A stretch of DNA of 43,693 nucleotides from a candidate division SR1 bacterium (GTDB taxonomy: Bacteria; Patescibacteriota; Gracilibacteria; Absconditabacterales; Absconditicoccaceae): NCBI GenBank assembly GCA_026397395.1, contig JAPLUV010000031.1, positions 1 through 43,693 of the forward strand. Reading direction: 5' to 3'. Positions within the stretch are counted from its first letter, which is position 1. Each line of letters starts with the position of its first letter. Position numbers and translations under genes: made by a program. The notes under the pieces were generated by a model. It saw nothing but the letters and a program-made list of their open reading frames with translations. It made no database searches and was not told the DNA's origin. Below, piece after piece: positions 1 through 10,619 of the stretch.

Positions 1-106
1 ATATTCAAATACTTTCCTAATTGTTCCAAATTATTCCCAAATAATTTCAGAATTCTTAAATTTTAAAATTATTTTGGTAATTCGGAATAATTCGAATATT
101 CGTACA

Positions 107-1447
107 TTATTTCTTAGCTGATTTCTTAGCTTTGGGTGCTTTCTTTTCTTTGAAATCATGTTCTTGATTTTCATGATGATGATCGTCATGCTCGTGTTCG
201 CTATGATCGTGGTCATGGTTATGATCGTGATCGTGGTGGTGATGATCGTGTCCTTTACCCATCTTTTCATATAATTTCTGTTCAATTTCTAGATGTCCTG
301 GTTTTTCTCGATTGACGTCTAATTTCAATGCTTCTACTATCTTTTGTAGAATAAAGAATTTCTCTAAACTATCTGCTGCTGCAGCCTTGATATCATCCAA
401 GAATTTTTTGCTCTGATCGTCTCCAAGTTTTTTGAAATATTCTGTCATCTTTTCTTCTCCACCAAATCTTTCCAATAAGCTTTTCATTCTTGTAGCAAAT
501 TCTTGTTCAACTAATGTTTGTGGAATAGCTACATTCATATGTTTGCCTTTAACTTTTTGTAATAATCCTTCTACTACTTTGACTAATTCAGCTTCAAATT
601 TTTGATGAGAAATAGACTCAGTAATGAAATCTAGGAGCTGAGCTTCGTTTTTGACAGTACTTTCTGGACCAAATAATTTCTGCAGCATTACTTCATCCAT
701 TTCTGGTAATACAATCTTTTTTACATCTTGGACAAGAAGGTTTACTTTTTTAGCTTCTCCTTCAGTCTTTTTGTAATGATAGACAGGAGGTAATTTTTCG
801 CTATAAACAACTTCTCGCGTATCTCCTTTTTTCTTTCCCATAAACTCTTTCTCATATCGTTTGTCTTCTGTAAATTCTTGTTCTCCTACATAATTATGCC
901 CTTTGTCTAATGTTTTTCCATCCGCGTCGAGGAATTCCATCTCGATTTTGGAGATAGTCTCGTGGGTAATGATGTCCGTGTCTTGGTAGTCAGCATAATT
1001 CTTTTTCAAAGAAACGAGTGCATTATCTATTTCTTCTTGTGTAGCCGCGCTTTTGATTTCAGGCAATTGTTCCTTTTGCCACTCATCATTCAATACTTCT
1101 ACTTCAGGGAAAATATCCAATTTCATCGTCATAACGGTATCATCTCCTTTCTTCTCTTGCTTGAAATCATAGGGCTCCCCTATCAATTTCAATTCATCGT
1201 TGTCTTTGATTAATTCCTGTAACCCTTTGTTGATCAAGTGTTCATAAATACCCATTTGGATATATTCTGGCTTAGTATTTTTTTCTACTGCATCCAATGG
1301 TGCCATTCCTTTTCTAAATCCAGGCATTTCAAAATCTTTCTGAAAATGCTTGAGTATGGTAGCCTTAGCTTCCTCTTGTTCTGCTGAAGAGATGGTAATC
1401 TCGATTTCATAATTGGCGTGTGGCCCTTTCTTAAACTTTTTTTCCAT
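107..1447 (-). CDS. tig: Trigger factor, ribosome-associated chaperone, with His-rich C-terminal tail
   Basis: Trigger factor binds the ribosome exit tunnel, holds nascent chains and has prolyl isomerase activity. The 446-aa product has the ribosome-docking signature in its N-terminal domain (PGFRKGMAP, near residue 60), a middle region consistent with the FKBP-like PPIase domain, and a helical C-terminal domain. Length is normal for the family. The start is the ATG at 1447 (MEKKFKKG); a longer reading to 1492 only adds Lys/Phe-rich sequence. The last 45 or so residues are unusual: a run of His and Asp/Glu (for example HDHHHHDHDHNHDHDH) followed by a Lys/Ala-rich end, suggesting metal binding as in the SlyD tail. 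The frame contains no UGA codon, unlike most neighbours. It lies 133 bp downstream of the adhesin-like gene on the same strand. Confidence 0.93.
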   Translation of the reverse strand: MEKKFKKGPHANYEIEITISSAEQEEAKATILKHFQKDFEMPGFRKGMAPLDAVEKNTKPEYIQMGIYEHLINKGLQELIKDNDELKLIGEPYDFKQEKKGDDTVMTMKLDIFPEVEVLNDEWQKEQLPEIKSAATQEEIDNALVSLKKNYADYQDTDIITHETISKIEMEFLDADGKTLDKGHNYVGEQEFTEDKRYEKEFMGKKKGDTREVVYSEKLPPVYHYKKTEGEAKKVNLLVQDVKKIVLPEMDEVMLQKLFGPESTVKNEAQLLDFITESISHQKFEAELVKVVEGLLQKVKGKHMNVAIPQTLVEQEFATRMKSLLERFGGEEKMTEYFKKLGDDQSKKFLDDIKAAAADSLEKFFILQKIVEALKLDVNREKPGHLEIEQKLYEKMGKGHDHHHHDHDHNHDHDHSEHEHDDHHHENQEHDFKEKKAPKAKKSAKK

Positions 1448-1580
1448 TACAAAAAAATATAAACGAATAAAAATCGGATTCTTTTTACACAAATGGACTT
1501 GTATTGCAAATATATCTACATATCTCGGTTCGCCTATCGAATGTATTGTTCTTTATACTATAATTTTGCTTTATGAAAGC

Positions 1581-2846
1581 TTAATTTAATTGTGTCCAAT
1601 TAGTCCCATTGCATCCATAGAAAAATTTACTGAGGCTATTGTAATATATCGTTCCTTCAAGTGCTGCATTGCAAGGATCAACTTTTGGATCAGCCACCAC
1701 ACGAGGTCTTAGTCTCAATCTTCCATCGATATCTACTTCTACTTGTGGATCAGTAACATTGATTCCTATACCACCACAATTAGTTCCACAGAGCGGTGTG
1801 TTTATAAAGAACGCACTAGTATTGGTTGGAGCAAATTGAGATCCATCGCTATTTCGTGCAAATGTATAACTGTTATTGCTTATCAAAACTTGTTGTCCCA
1901 ATGCTACGTTATCACTTCATCCACTGATAGTATTTGATTGACCTCATGCCATAAAAGAGAAGGAACTAGAACTTATGGTATTACTTGTTCCTCCAATTAT
2001 TGATGCTCCTCTTGGTGTGCCAGAAATGGTATTTGTTGTCCCTCCAGCTATGAAACTATATGTTCCATTAGCAATATTTGCAGAGCCACCAATAACTGCT
2101 GAATTATTTCCACTTGCTGTATTCCCATAATCACCAGCGATGATATTTCCTACTACTTGTAATGGATCTTTTGGTCATGTAGTTCAGATACCCACGTTAC
2201 CATTTGGTAATATATTTATAAACGAACTACCAACCAGTCCAATATAAAATAAATCCGGATTACTATCTCCACCTATAGTTCGAGTTCTTGTTGGATTGAT
2301 AAAATGAATATTAGCAGCATTACTTGGATTGAATTCTTGCAATGCTAGTTCAGTAAGCCCATTACTTCTAACATATAATTTCCCTGTTGCAGGTGCTCCT
2401 CAGACACCAACATTATCTTTATTCGTATTTCGAATATTCGTCACATCTCCCGTCCAATAACTATCTCCATTTCCACTACTATTCCCGTTTCCACCTGTAA
2501 AAACTCATGCCACTATAAGTCCATTTGTTGGGACATAAATCATTTGTCCATGTTCATCTAATCACAAAACATTTCCAGAAAATGAGCTTTGAACATTTAG
2601 TACAGAGGTATTGATATATATTTTCCCGCCAGTATTTATATCTAGTAATATATTTCATCCATCAGTTCCATCATCCGTAATAGTTACACGCATGATTGTT
2701 TGTCGTGCATTATTGATACTTGTTTGGATGTTGAGATCTGCCAATACCATGATAGATCCAAATCCAAAAACAATGGTAAAAAACAACATAATCAGATTTC
2801 TGAATTGCGATTTGTTTGAACGAACTAAGGATTTGCTTGCAAACAT
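1581..2846 (-). CDS. Secreted surface protein with YadA-head-like repeats
   Basis: A 421-aa exported protein read with 8 in-frame UGA codons as Gly. The N-terminus has an extended basic segment and one hydrophobic signal/anchor (about residues 18-37, ending SIMVLA). The body contains motifs of the NVGIGTTGPKDPLQVVGN type, seen in tail-fibre and adhesin collars, then short repeats at about residues 250-320 of the pattern IAGG-x-x-NTISG (FIAGGTTNTISG, SIIGGTSNTIS, FMAGGQSNTISGG). These resemble the left-handed beta-roll of trimeric autotransporter (YadA) heads. The C-terminus ends in a Cys-containing GTIYYNSLSKFFYGCNG region. No beta-barrel anchor is present, so it is not a classical autotransporter. 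The role is inferred as surface display or attachment. The start is the ATG at 2846, about 36 nt below a strong promoter. No Shine-Dalgarno sequence is visible. Confidence 0.8.
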
Positions 2847-2889
2847 CGAGTTGATTTACTTAATAAAGGGGCTTTTTGCCCTATGTCTA

Positions 2890-2918
2890 ATTATATTCCA
2901 AAAGGATGAATTTGTCAA
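2890..2918 (-). promoter_or_regulatory. Near-consensus sigma-70 promoter of the adhesin-like gene
   Basis: On the minus strand, TTGACA (2913-2918) and TATAAT (2890-2895) are separated by 17 nt, a perfect match to the housekeeping consensus. Transcription would begin near 2883, leaving a leader of about 36 nt before the ATG at 2846. Confidence 0.75.
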
Positions 2919-2947
2919 ATTTCCTAATAAGTCTTTCATATATGGAA

Positions 2948-3042
2948 ATTCGATAAATCAAATTTCTTTGTTTGTTTTCTCGTAGCATAAAAAACATTTT
3001 TTTTATCTTTTTTAGCTCATAAGAAAATTTGATAAATCAAAT
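2948..3042. repeat. Two copies of a palindromic motif between divergent genes
   Basis: The 16-nt sequence ATTTGATAAATCAAAT (3027-3042), a 7-bp inverted repeat around AA, recurs with one difference at 2948-2963 (ATTCGATAAATCAAAT). The copies are 79 nt apart in the region between the minus-strand adhesin-like gene and plus-strand infB. The upstream gene's -35 box also lies in a small AATTTG/CAAATT palindrome (2909-2921). They could be operator sites for a dimeric regulator. That is inference from symmetry and position only. Confidence 0.4.
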
Positions 3043-3120
3043 ATTGGCACAATATCGCTTGATATTCGTTTTGGGATGACTAGTATGATAAGCACTTTAT
3101 TTATTGTATTTTTTTGTTAT

Positions 3121-5541
3121 ATGCCAAAAGTTACTGAAAAAAAAGTAGTGAAAAAAACCTCTTCCAAAGCTGCAGACGAGAAAAAGCCAATTGTCAAAAA
3201 AGCTTCTGCTAAGCCAGTTATCAAAAAAGAAAAGGTATCTATCGTTAAGGAGAAAACTGCTTCTGAAACTAAAGAATCTAAAGATGATAAGGTACTCAAA
3301 GCCGATGAGCTTGGTATGGGCTGATTTCTCTCTGGTCTAGGTTTTTCTAAAACAGCAGAAAAAAAGGTAGAAAAAGATGAAGATGATGATACAGATAGTT
3401 TGGTTTTGGAAAGAGCTCCTCATACGTCAGCAGGCGATGAAAGCAAGTCAACCAAAGATAGACCAATCAGAAGTTTTAGTTTTGATACGGTAGAAAAAGG
3501 AGAAATCCCCAAATGAGTATTTCAGAAACCAGCATTCAATCGTAGTGCTAGTCCTAGTCGTAGTTCTGGTGCCAAACCAAGTTTTTCTCGTCCAGCAAAT
3601 ACAAAGCCAATTATGGGACATACGACCAATAGTAGATCATTCTCTTCTCAGCACGGATGAAAACCAGGAGGATACAAGCCAATGGGCAATACGACATTTC
3701 ATAAGGCTCCACCGCCACCGCCTAGAGCTCCTAAAGTATACAAAGAAGCTCAATCTTCTGCTAATCTAGTTAAAAAGCAAGAAATTACGATCAATGAAAC
3801 CATAACTGTCAAAGAATTTTCTGAAAAAATGGGAGTCCCTTTGCAAGAATTGATGAAGAAATTGATTGCCAATAAGATTATGAAATGAGTGACTGCATCG
3901 TTGGACTTTGATACGGCAGCACTTATAGCAGGCGAATTTAATGTCGAAGTAAAGCATAAAGAAAATAAACTGGGCGTCGAAACCTTTATGAGTGGAGATC
4001 TCCAAGCTATTCTGGATCTTGATAAAGAAGCACCTAATTTGGAATCTAGACCACCTATTGTGACTATTATGGGTCATGTCGATCATGGAAAAACATCGCT
4101 TCTCGATTATCTCAGAAAGACAGTTGTTGCTGAGGGCGAAGCTGGAGGTATTACTCAGTCTATCTGAGCATCTGTCGTAGATTACAATGGGAAAAAGATA
4201 TGTTTCATTGATACGCCAGGACATGAATTATTCTCTAGTTTGAGAGCTAGAGGTGCGAAGCTAACAAATATTGCTGTCATCGTAATTGCAGCTGATGATA
4301 GTGTGATGCCACAGACGATTGAATCTATTGGTCATGCAAAAGAGGCAGGAGTACCTATCATTATTGCTATTACCAAAATTGATAAACCAGGAAATAAAAT
4401 AGATACTATCAAGTCGGATATTGCTAAATATGGATTAACTGCTGAAGATTGGGGTGGGGATGTACCCGTTATTGGGATTTCTTCCAAAACTGGACAAGGA
4501 ATTCCTGAGCTCCTTGAAGCTATTTTGTTGCAATCTGAAATGCTTGATCTGAAATATAATCCTAAGAGATCTGCTGTGGGAGTTATTGTTGATGCACACA
4601 AAGATCCTAAACAAGGAGTGGTTTCTACTATTATTGTAATGACAGGAACTATGAAAATTGGAGATATCGTTGTCGCCTATAATACGTATGGAAAAATCAG
4701 AAGAATGCAAAACTGGCTTGGAAAGAGTATGGTTTCGGCTGTCGGCGGAGAACCTGTCCAAATCTTGGGTATCACAGAATTGCCAGAACCAGGTCGTATT
4801 GTTGAAGTGGTAAAAAATGAGAAAGAAGCACAAGAAAAAATTGCATTGATTCAAGAACATATCACCAAAAATAATTCAGAATCTGCTGTTCATCAATTTA
4901 TTTCTCAATTACAATCTACTGCAGAACATGAATCAGAATTGAGATTAGTGTTGAAGTCAGATGGTTCATCAAGTCTAGAGGCGCTGAAACAAGCAGTTGC
5001 AGGTATTCCGTTACCTAAGAATGTAACTATCAAAGTTGTACATTCTGATGTAGGATATTTTTCAGAGTCTGATTTAGCATTGGCGCAAGCGGCATGAGCA
5101 TTATTGCTTTGATTTAATATTTCTATGAATGCGATTCTCAAGAAAAAAGCTGATAATATGAAGATAGAGATGAAAAATTATGATATTATCTATGAATTAA
5201 CTGATTATTTGACGGCGCTTGTCCAATGAATGATTATTGTAGATCAACATGAAGTCGTAGTTGGTAAGCTTGAAGTTCTTGGAATCTTCTTTTCTAAGGG
5301 AAAAGATATGACGGTCTGAGGTAAAGTGATTGAAGGTAAAGTCAAAAATAAATTGAAATTTAGAGTACTGAGATGAGAAGATATTTTGTGTAATGGCGAT
5401 ATCGTTTCCTTACATAGAAACAAAGATGAAGTGAAGGAAGTTGGAGAATGAGAAGAAGCTGGAGTCAAGGTAAGTACTGGCAAGAAGATCGAAGTTGGAG
5501 ATGTATTAGAATTTTATGAAATGCAGGATATTGTTGAATAG
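3121..5541 (+). CDS. infB: Translation initiation factor IF-2
   Basis: IF-2 is the GTPase that brings initiator tRNA to the 30S subunit and promotes subunit joining. The 806-aa product has a long basic, low-complexity N-terminus (Lys/Ala-rich, then Ser/Arg and a run of prolines), an IF2_N segment ([19 protein letters not shown]) and the GTPase core: GHVDHGKT at 318-325, the G2 loop GGITQSIGA, DTPGHE at 364, and TKID at 418-421. Domains II, III and IV follow, ending MQDIVE. Eleven in-frame UGA codons are read as Gly (3322, 3514, 3658, 3886, 4165, 5095, 5110, 5227, 5317, 5374, 5449). The one at 4165 sits at the conserved Gly of the G2 loop. The start is the ATG at 3121, opening MPKVTEKK; upstream in-frame sequence is hydrophobic and unlike IF-2. 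Confidence 0.96.
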
Positions 5542-5553
5542 AAAAATTGAGTT

Positions 5554-5662
5554 CCCTCTTTTCTTCAAAGAGGGGGGACCGCGAGCGGTGGGAGATTTTG
5601 TTTTCGAAGCGAATGAAAATCCCCCGTCCTAAAGGACACCTCCCCCTTTCAAATAAAGGGGG
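5554..5662. repeat. Structured palindromic intergenic element
   Basis: This 162-bp gap between infB and pth is much richer in G and C than its surroundings and is built from nested hairpins: CCCTCTTT/AAAGAGGG (5554-5561 with 5567-5574), ACCGC/GCGGT (about 5578-5589), an imperfect GATTTT..CGAA stem around 5595-5620, GTCCT/AGGAC (about 5626-5637), and CCCCCTTT/AAAGGGGG (5642-5649 with 5655-5662). The outer hairpins resemble the two ends of a mobile REP/MITE-like unit. It may also act as a terminator or processing site in the infB-pth transcript. No coding content is seen. Confidence 0.6.
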
Positions 5663-5703
5663 TACATCATTGGAGGTGATACTTATTTATCTCTGTGGTA
5701 CTC

Positions 5704-6237
5704 ATGAAGCTTATTGTTTGATTATGAAATCCAGGTCAAGAATACGAGAAAACTAGGCATAGCATAGGATTTTTTCTTGTGGATGCGATTGTTTCGTGAA
5801 CATTCAAGTATGACGAGAAATACAAATCCGAACTCTGTAAAGATCAGGATGTTCTTTTTCTGAAACCGATGGAATTTATGAATCGCTCTGGATGAGCAGT
5901 AAGTGCAGTGGCTAAATTTTATAAAATAGATGCAAAAGATATTCTCGTGATTCATGATGATATTGATTTGCCAGTCGGAAAAGTTCAATTAAAATTGTGA
6001 TGAAGTAGTGCTGGCCACAATGGGTTGAAAGATATTATTTTGAAACTTTGAACTAAAGAGTTTTATAGGTTGAGAATTGGTGTAGATAGACCGGCGAATC
6101 AAGATGATGCTAGCCACGGTCGTAGCACCGAGGTGGCTGATTATGTGTTGAGTGATTTCAAGAAAGAAGAAAAAAAACGCATCGAAGACAAGATGAGCGA
6201 GATAGAAGACTATATTTCAGAATTTCTCAAAGAATAG
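5704..6237 (+). CDS. pth: Peptidyl-tRNA hydrolase
   Basis: Pth releases peptides from prematurely dropped-off peptidyl-tRNA, an essential recycling step. The 177-aa product matches the family end to end: [20 protein letters not shown] with the catalytic His and Asn, [13 protein letters not shown], the HDD segment ([12 protein letters not shown]), [13 protein letters not shown], and [11 protein letters not shown]. The first motif starts at the ATG at 5704, which fixes the start. Seven UGA codons read as Gly (5719, 5725, 5797, 5893, 5998, 6001, 6049), including both Gly of VGLGNP and the GG of the K-x-GGS loop, which no other amino acid would fit. Its stop is only 3 nt from the stop of the converging DUF2461 gene. 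Confidence 0.96.
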
Positions 6238-6240
6238 TCT

Positions 6241-6897
6241 TTAACTTATGGCTTCATTTAAGAAATCATTTAATGGTTTCATAATTTTGAATATTTCTAA
6301 ACATTTTTTCTCGAAATCTTTACTGAGTACCTCTTTATCCTTAAGATCATGACCTATATATCGAGATTTCATCTTGAGTCGCTCCCCTGCTTTGTGTTGA
6401 ACGTCAAATTGTTTGGGTACTTTGACATATTTGTCGCCCATAAGTGAACCAAAAGTTTTTTTGAATGCTGGTGCGTTTATAATTTTTTCTAATTGTTTAT
6501 AATTCTTTGCCATATAATTTCTTACTCTGTCTGCAGTAGCTCTGGGCGGTAAATAGAGTCCTCCTCAGATAAAACTTTGTCCTGGTCAAATATCTACGTA
6601 ATATCCTACGGTATCGCTGTGTTTGCCACCGTCACAAATGATAAGCCCAAAGTTCGTCTTATATGGTGACTTATCTTTGCTAAAACGAATGTCTTTATTG
6701 AAACGGAAGGTTGCGTCTTTGATTGCTAATGGTCAAATAGATTTATCTAATTTTCTTGTCTCCTCAATGAGCTTCGTTCCAAATTCTCGAAAATTATCTC
6801 TGACCATGAGATAGAGATCTTTGTTGCTGTGCATTCGTTGCACATTATTGTTTTCTTTTACTGCTTTGAGGAAAGCAAAGGTTACGGGAGTAATCAT
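6241..6897 (-). CDS. DUF2461 family protein
   Basis: A 218-aa soluble protein of the DUF2461 (TIGR02453) family, whose biochemical function is not known. The diagnostic segment is RFNKDIRFSKDKSPYKTNFG at about residues 60-80, followed by GYYVDIGPGQSFIGGG and a helical C-terminus with KYVKVPKQFD. The family is about 220 aa, so this is complete. Three UGA codons read as Gly, two of them in the GPGQ and GGG motifs. The start is the ATG at 6897 (MITPVTFAFLKAV). It is the last gene of a minus-strand run 61 bp after ligA, and converges on pth with no room for a separate terminator. Confidence 0.88.
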
Positions 6898-6905
6898 CTG
6901 GAATA

Positions 6906-6949
6906 GTTAAAAGGGTCAAAAGTTAAAAGGTTAAAAGGTTAAAAGGTTG
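6906..6949. repeat. Short tandem GTTAAAAG repeat
   Basis: Between ligA and the DUF2461 gene lies a run of degenerate 8-nt units GTTAAAAG (GTTAAAAGG, GTCAAAAG, then GTTAAAAG three times). Related sequence occurs at 9124-9167, 41021-41050 and inside gyrA at 41743-41796. Confidence 0.7.
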
Positions 6950-6958
6950 TGGTAGTGT

Positions 6959-9121
6959 TTAAAATAAGCTCTGCGTCTTTGGTTTATTTGTTTCGGTAAT
7001 AATGGTTTTTAGAAATGGGAATTGTTTTGTAATACTCTCTCGTCATTCATATATGATTAATCCAAGCTCTTGAGCCTTTTTTTTCTTGCTACCAGCTTTT
7101 TCACCGATAAGCATAAAATCTGTAGATTTGGTAGGCGATTCGTGCAAGAGGTAGCCCTGCTGTTGAAACAGTTCAGCTATTTTTTCTCTCGGAAGATCAA
7201 AGGATCCTGTAATGGAGAAACTGCCTTTTGCTTCACTAGCTTTTATAAGGTCAGTATATTTGTTGGGATCTATATTTATACCTGCTTTCTCTAGCTGTTC
7301 CAAAAGTTTGAGATTATGTTTGTTATGAAAGAATGTGGTAATGCTTTCTACGGTCTTTTCTCAAATTCAATAAATGGAATCTAGAAATGTAATATCGGTG
7401 ATTGCTTTTTCTAAATTATCAACATTCTCAATTTTCCATCTTCCCTCTTCAATTTGCGAAGCAATGTCCTGCGCCATCTTTTTCCCTACATGAGAAATTC
7501 ATAATCCATTCAACAATCTTCGTAATGCTTTATGCTTGGACTCCTCTACTCCTTTGGCTATCTCTGTGACTTTTTTATCTCCAAATCAGGGAAATTTGCG
7601 GAGCTGAATCTGAATCGTTGGATCGCTGAGTTTGTAGATGTCGGCTATATTTTCAATGATTTTATTTTCCACGAGAAGATCGACAATACTTTCCCCGATG
7701 CCCATAATATCCATACAATTTTTACTTACGAAGTGTTGGATTTGCTGTTTAGTTTTTTCTGGACAATGTTCGTTCACACAGTAATAATGCATATCTTTTT
7801 GCATTACGGCTTCATTACATGAAGGACAGACCTTTGGTGGATGAATGATCTTCTCTTCTCCGGTTCTGCGGTCAGTAATAACGCTGACGATATATGGAAT
7901 CACTTCTCCACTTCTCTGTAACCAGATCCAATCATGGAGATGAATATCTTTGTCTTTGATAAAATCAAAATTATGGAGGCTGACTCTTTGGAGTTTTGCT
8001 CAGCTTAATTGTACGGGTTCCAAATTGGCGACTGGTGTGATAATTCAGGTTCTGCCTACTTGAAAATCTACAGAAAGAACTTGTGTTGCCGCTAATTGTG
8101 CTGGGAATTTATAGGCAACTGCTCGTCTAGGATGATGGTCAGTGGCTCATATTATCTCACGCTGTTCTTCGTTCTGAACTTTGATAACGAGTCCGTCAAA
8201 CTCTATGTCTTGCGAGTCTAATTCTTTTTTTACTTTTTCATCTAAGCAAATTTTGATGACTTCATCGATTGTATCGGCTTCTTTCTTCCATTTGAAAACT
8301 GGTAGTCATAGAAATTGTAAAATATCCATTTTCAATTTTCCATCTTCAATCTTCAATACATCGTAGATGTAACAAACCAATCCTCTTCTTGCAACTTCAG
8401 CTGAATCTAATAACTTGATACTTCCAGCAGCTGCATTTCTTGTGTTGGCAAATGGGGTTTCTCCATCTTCCTCTCTTTCCTTATTAATTTCTTTCCAAAC
8501 AGATTTTGGCATAAGAATTTCTCCTCTGACGGAAATATCAATGGGATCTTTTAATTTCTGTGGAATGTTTTTGATAGTTTTCATATTCACGGTAATGTCT
8601 TCGCCTACTCGTCCATCTCAGCGAGTAATCGCCTGTTTGAATATTCATTTTTCATAGATGAGTTCCACACTCAAACCGTCAAATTTAGGCTCTACTGAGA
8701 ATTTCAGAGAACCCCCTGAGAGAACCTGAGAATTATTTTTTTCTACTATTTTTTTTGCTCTCGTGTCTCGCTCTTTCAAATCTTGTGCATTGTAGGTATT
8801 TTCCAATGACATAAGCTTGGTCATATGTTTTGCTTGTTGAAATCATTCGCTGATCTGTCCAATAAGCCCTTGCGTTGGGCTGTTTGATGTAATGATTTCT
8901 GGATGGGCTTCTTCTATCTTTTTTAAATAAGAAAAAAGATCATCATATTCTTTATCGGAAATCAGTGGCTTGTCTTCTATATAATATTGATGATTATGAT
9001 CTACTAAACAATCTATCAACTGAATATAAAAATCTGACAGCTCTCTTGCAGGAATATCGCTGACTTTGGAATGTTTGGTAATAAAGGATTGGATTGCTTT
9101 TGTTTGCTCGTTTAATGACAT
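6959..9121 (-). CDS. ligA: NAD-dependent DNA ligase LigA
   Basis: LigA seals nicks in duplex DNA, using NAD to adenylate an active-site Lys. The 720-aa protein has the Ia domain with the D-x-E-Y-D-x-L motif, the adenylation domain with KFDG (catalytic Lys146, in [15 protein letters not shown]) and NTRNAAAGS, the OB fold ([15 protein letters not shown]), a four-Cys zinc finger (CPSC...C....C, from about residue 432), helix-hairpin-helix repeats ([22 protein letters not shown]) and a C-terminal BRCT domain (about 628-690). UGA codons are read as Gly in the GxG positions of the HhH and OB regions. The start is the ATG at 9121; the stop TAA lies at 6959-6961. It is 88 bp downstream of the sugar transferase, with a repeat-bearing gap between. 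Confidence 0.95.
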
Positions 9122-9123
9122 AT

Positions 9124-9167
9124 TAAGAGGTTGGCGGGTTAACGGGGTAAAAGGTTAACGGGTTGGG
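9124..9167. repeat. GGTTAACGGG-type short repeat
   Basis: The gap upstream of ligA carries related words (GGTTGGCGGG, GGTTAACGGG and relatives), followed by repeats of TCTAAG. It belongs to the same loose family as the arrays at 6906 and 41021. Confidence 0.55.
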
Positions 9168-9209
9168 TGTTTAGTCTAAGATCTAAGTTCTCCTATCTAA
9201 GTGCTATGT

Positions 9210-10595
9210 TTATTTTCATTTAAATACGACGCCAAGGGTAGCAAAGACGATATAGAAATCCAGGAAAATGTTCCAATTTTGGATGTAATAGAGATCCAGT
9301 TTTGCTTCTTCTTCAAAGTCTAATCCATCTCTACCGAACACTTGCGCATAGCCAGTAATTCATGGTTTGATACTAAAGAGTCTCTTTTGTCGTGATTCAT
9401 ATTTTTTGACCTCGTTAGGTAAATGTGGTCTTGGTCAAATTAAAGACATAGATCATCGTAGGATACAGAATAATTGTGGTAATTCGTCTAGAGATGTTTT
9501 TCTTATAAATTTACCTATTCTCGTAACTCTTGGATCATTCTGTATTTTTGGCAGAACCCCTTCTCTTACATTGGCATCTGATTCAATAAGCTTCTTGTAC
9601 AATTCATCGGCTTCTTTGCCTCCATATCCTGTGCTGAGATGTGTATACATGCTACGAAATTTGAGAAAGGTGAAAAGTTTCCCGTATTTTCCTACTCTTT
9701 TGGATTTATAAATAGCTGGTCCTGGGGAATCTATCTTGATAAGTATCGCTAATAATAGTAGAAATGGAGATAAAATTATAATAAAGAATAGCGCTGCTAT
9801 AAAATCAAATATTCTTTTGAGTACAATAGATCGTCCGTCTAACGTAGAATGTTTGTACTCTAACGCAATAATATTGTCTATGTTTTCTGGTGCATATACC
9901 ACGTCTTCCAAGAAGAACCCTTCTGATATATGATAAAATCTTGTATGACTATATCTAATTTTTTCAAACATATTTTGCAGATCTTTTTTGGGAAAACTAC
10001 CTACAGCAACTACGATGAAATATTTATTTAAATCGGTATCTCAGAGCTCATTTATACTTACATATTCGGTTTGAAATGAGAAACCACTCTTGATCTTTTC
10101 TATTGCTTTATAACTTTCTAGCGTATCACTTCCTACAATAAGGATTTTGTTCCCACTTTCTCTGTGTCTTCTTGATTCCATATAATTCCATACTTGATCA
10201 AAGAAAAAGACAATAAAGAATGTTACGAATGCTCATACAACGATAATAAATCTAGAAATTCAAAAAATAAACACAAATCATTGTCAAAAATAGGCAATGA
10301 AAGTAATCGTAATGATCCAATAAATCCAAACTTTGGTAAAGGTTTGAAAATAATTTTGTATCGGTTTGTTGAGTTCATATAATTCTTTGATAATCCCTAT
10401 AGCGATAAATGCTATGGCGGCTATGATAGCATAGCCCATGGTTTCGTTGTAGTTGATTGGTGGAATCTGTAATTGAATACCAGGAATGAGATCAGTAAAA
10501 AGACGGATCTTGTAAATGAGATAGAATACTCCTACTATAAGGAGACCATGAATAATCGGTCTCAAAATACGTAGTCTTGTACTGTATCTTTTCAT
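9210..10595 (-). CDS. Polyprenyl-phosphate sugar-1-phosphate transferase (WbaP/exopolysaccharide type)
   Basis: This family moves a sugar-1-phosphate from a nucleotide sugar to a polyprenyl phosphate, the first step of surface polysaccharide assembly at the inner membrane. The 461-aa protein has about four N-terminal membrane segments (within residues 1-140), a Rossmann-like middle region (NKILIVGSDTLESY), a fifth membrane segment (about 265-290), then the catalytic domain: YKSKRVGKYGKLFTFLKFRS, TSLDELPQLFCIL, MSLIGPRPHLP, and KPGITGYAQVFGRDGLDFEE. UGA encodes Gly in GSMSLIGPRP and the final FKGK. The start is the ATG at 10595, 24 nt after the DHH gene stop, so the two are likely cotranscribed. 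No glycosyltransferase cluster surrounds it, so the sugar cannot be named. Confidence 0.93.
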
Positions 10596-10619
10596 GATAC
10601 GGATGATTAAAAGCTAAAA

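Noticed and set aside
2860-2885. GGGC-TTTTT-GCCC hairpin as a terminator
   Set aside because: It lies in the leader of the adhesin-like gene, its stem is only 4-5 bp, and there is no T-tract on the relevant strand.
3766-4224. 152-codon minus-strand ORF opposite infB
   Set aside because: It is a shadow of the IF-2 GTPase domain and shows no family features.
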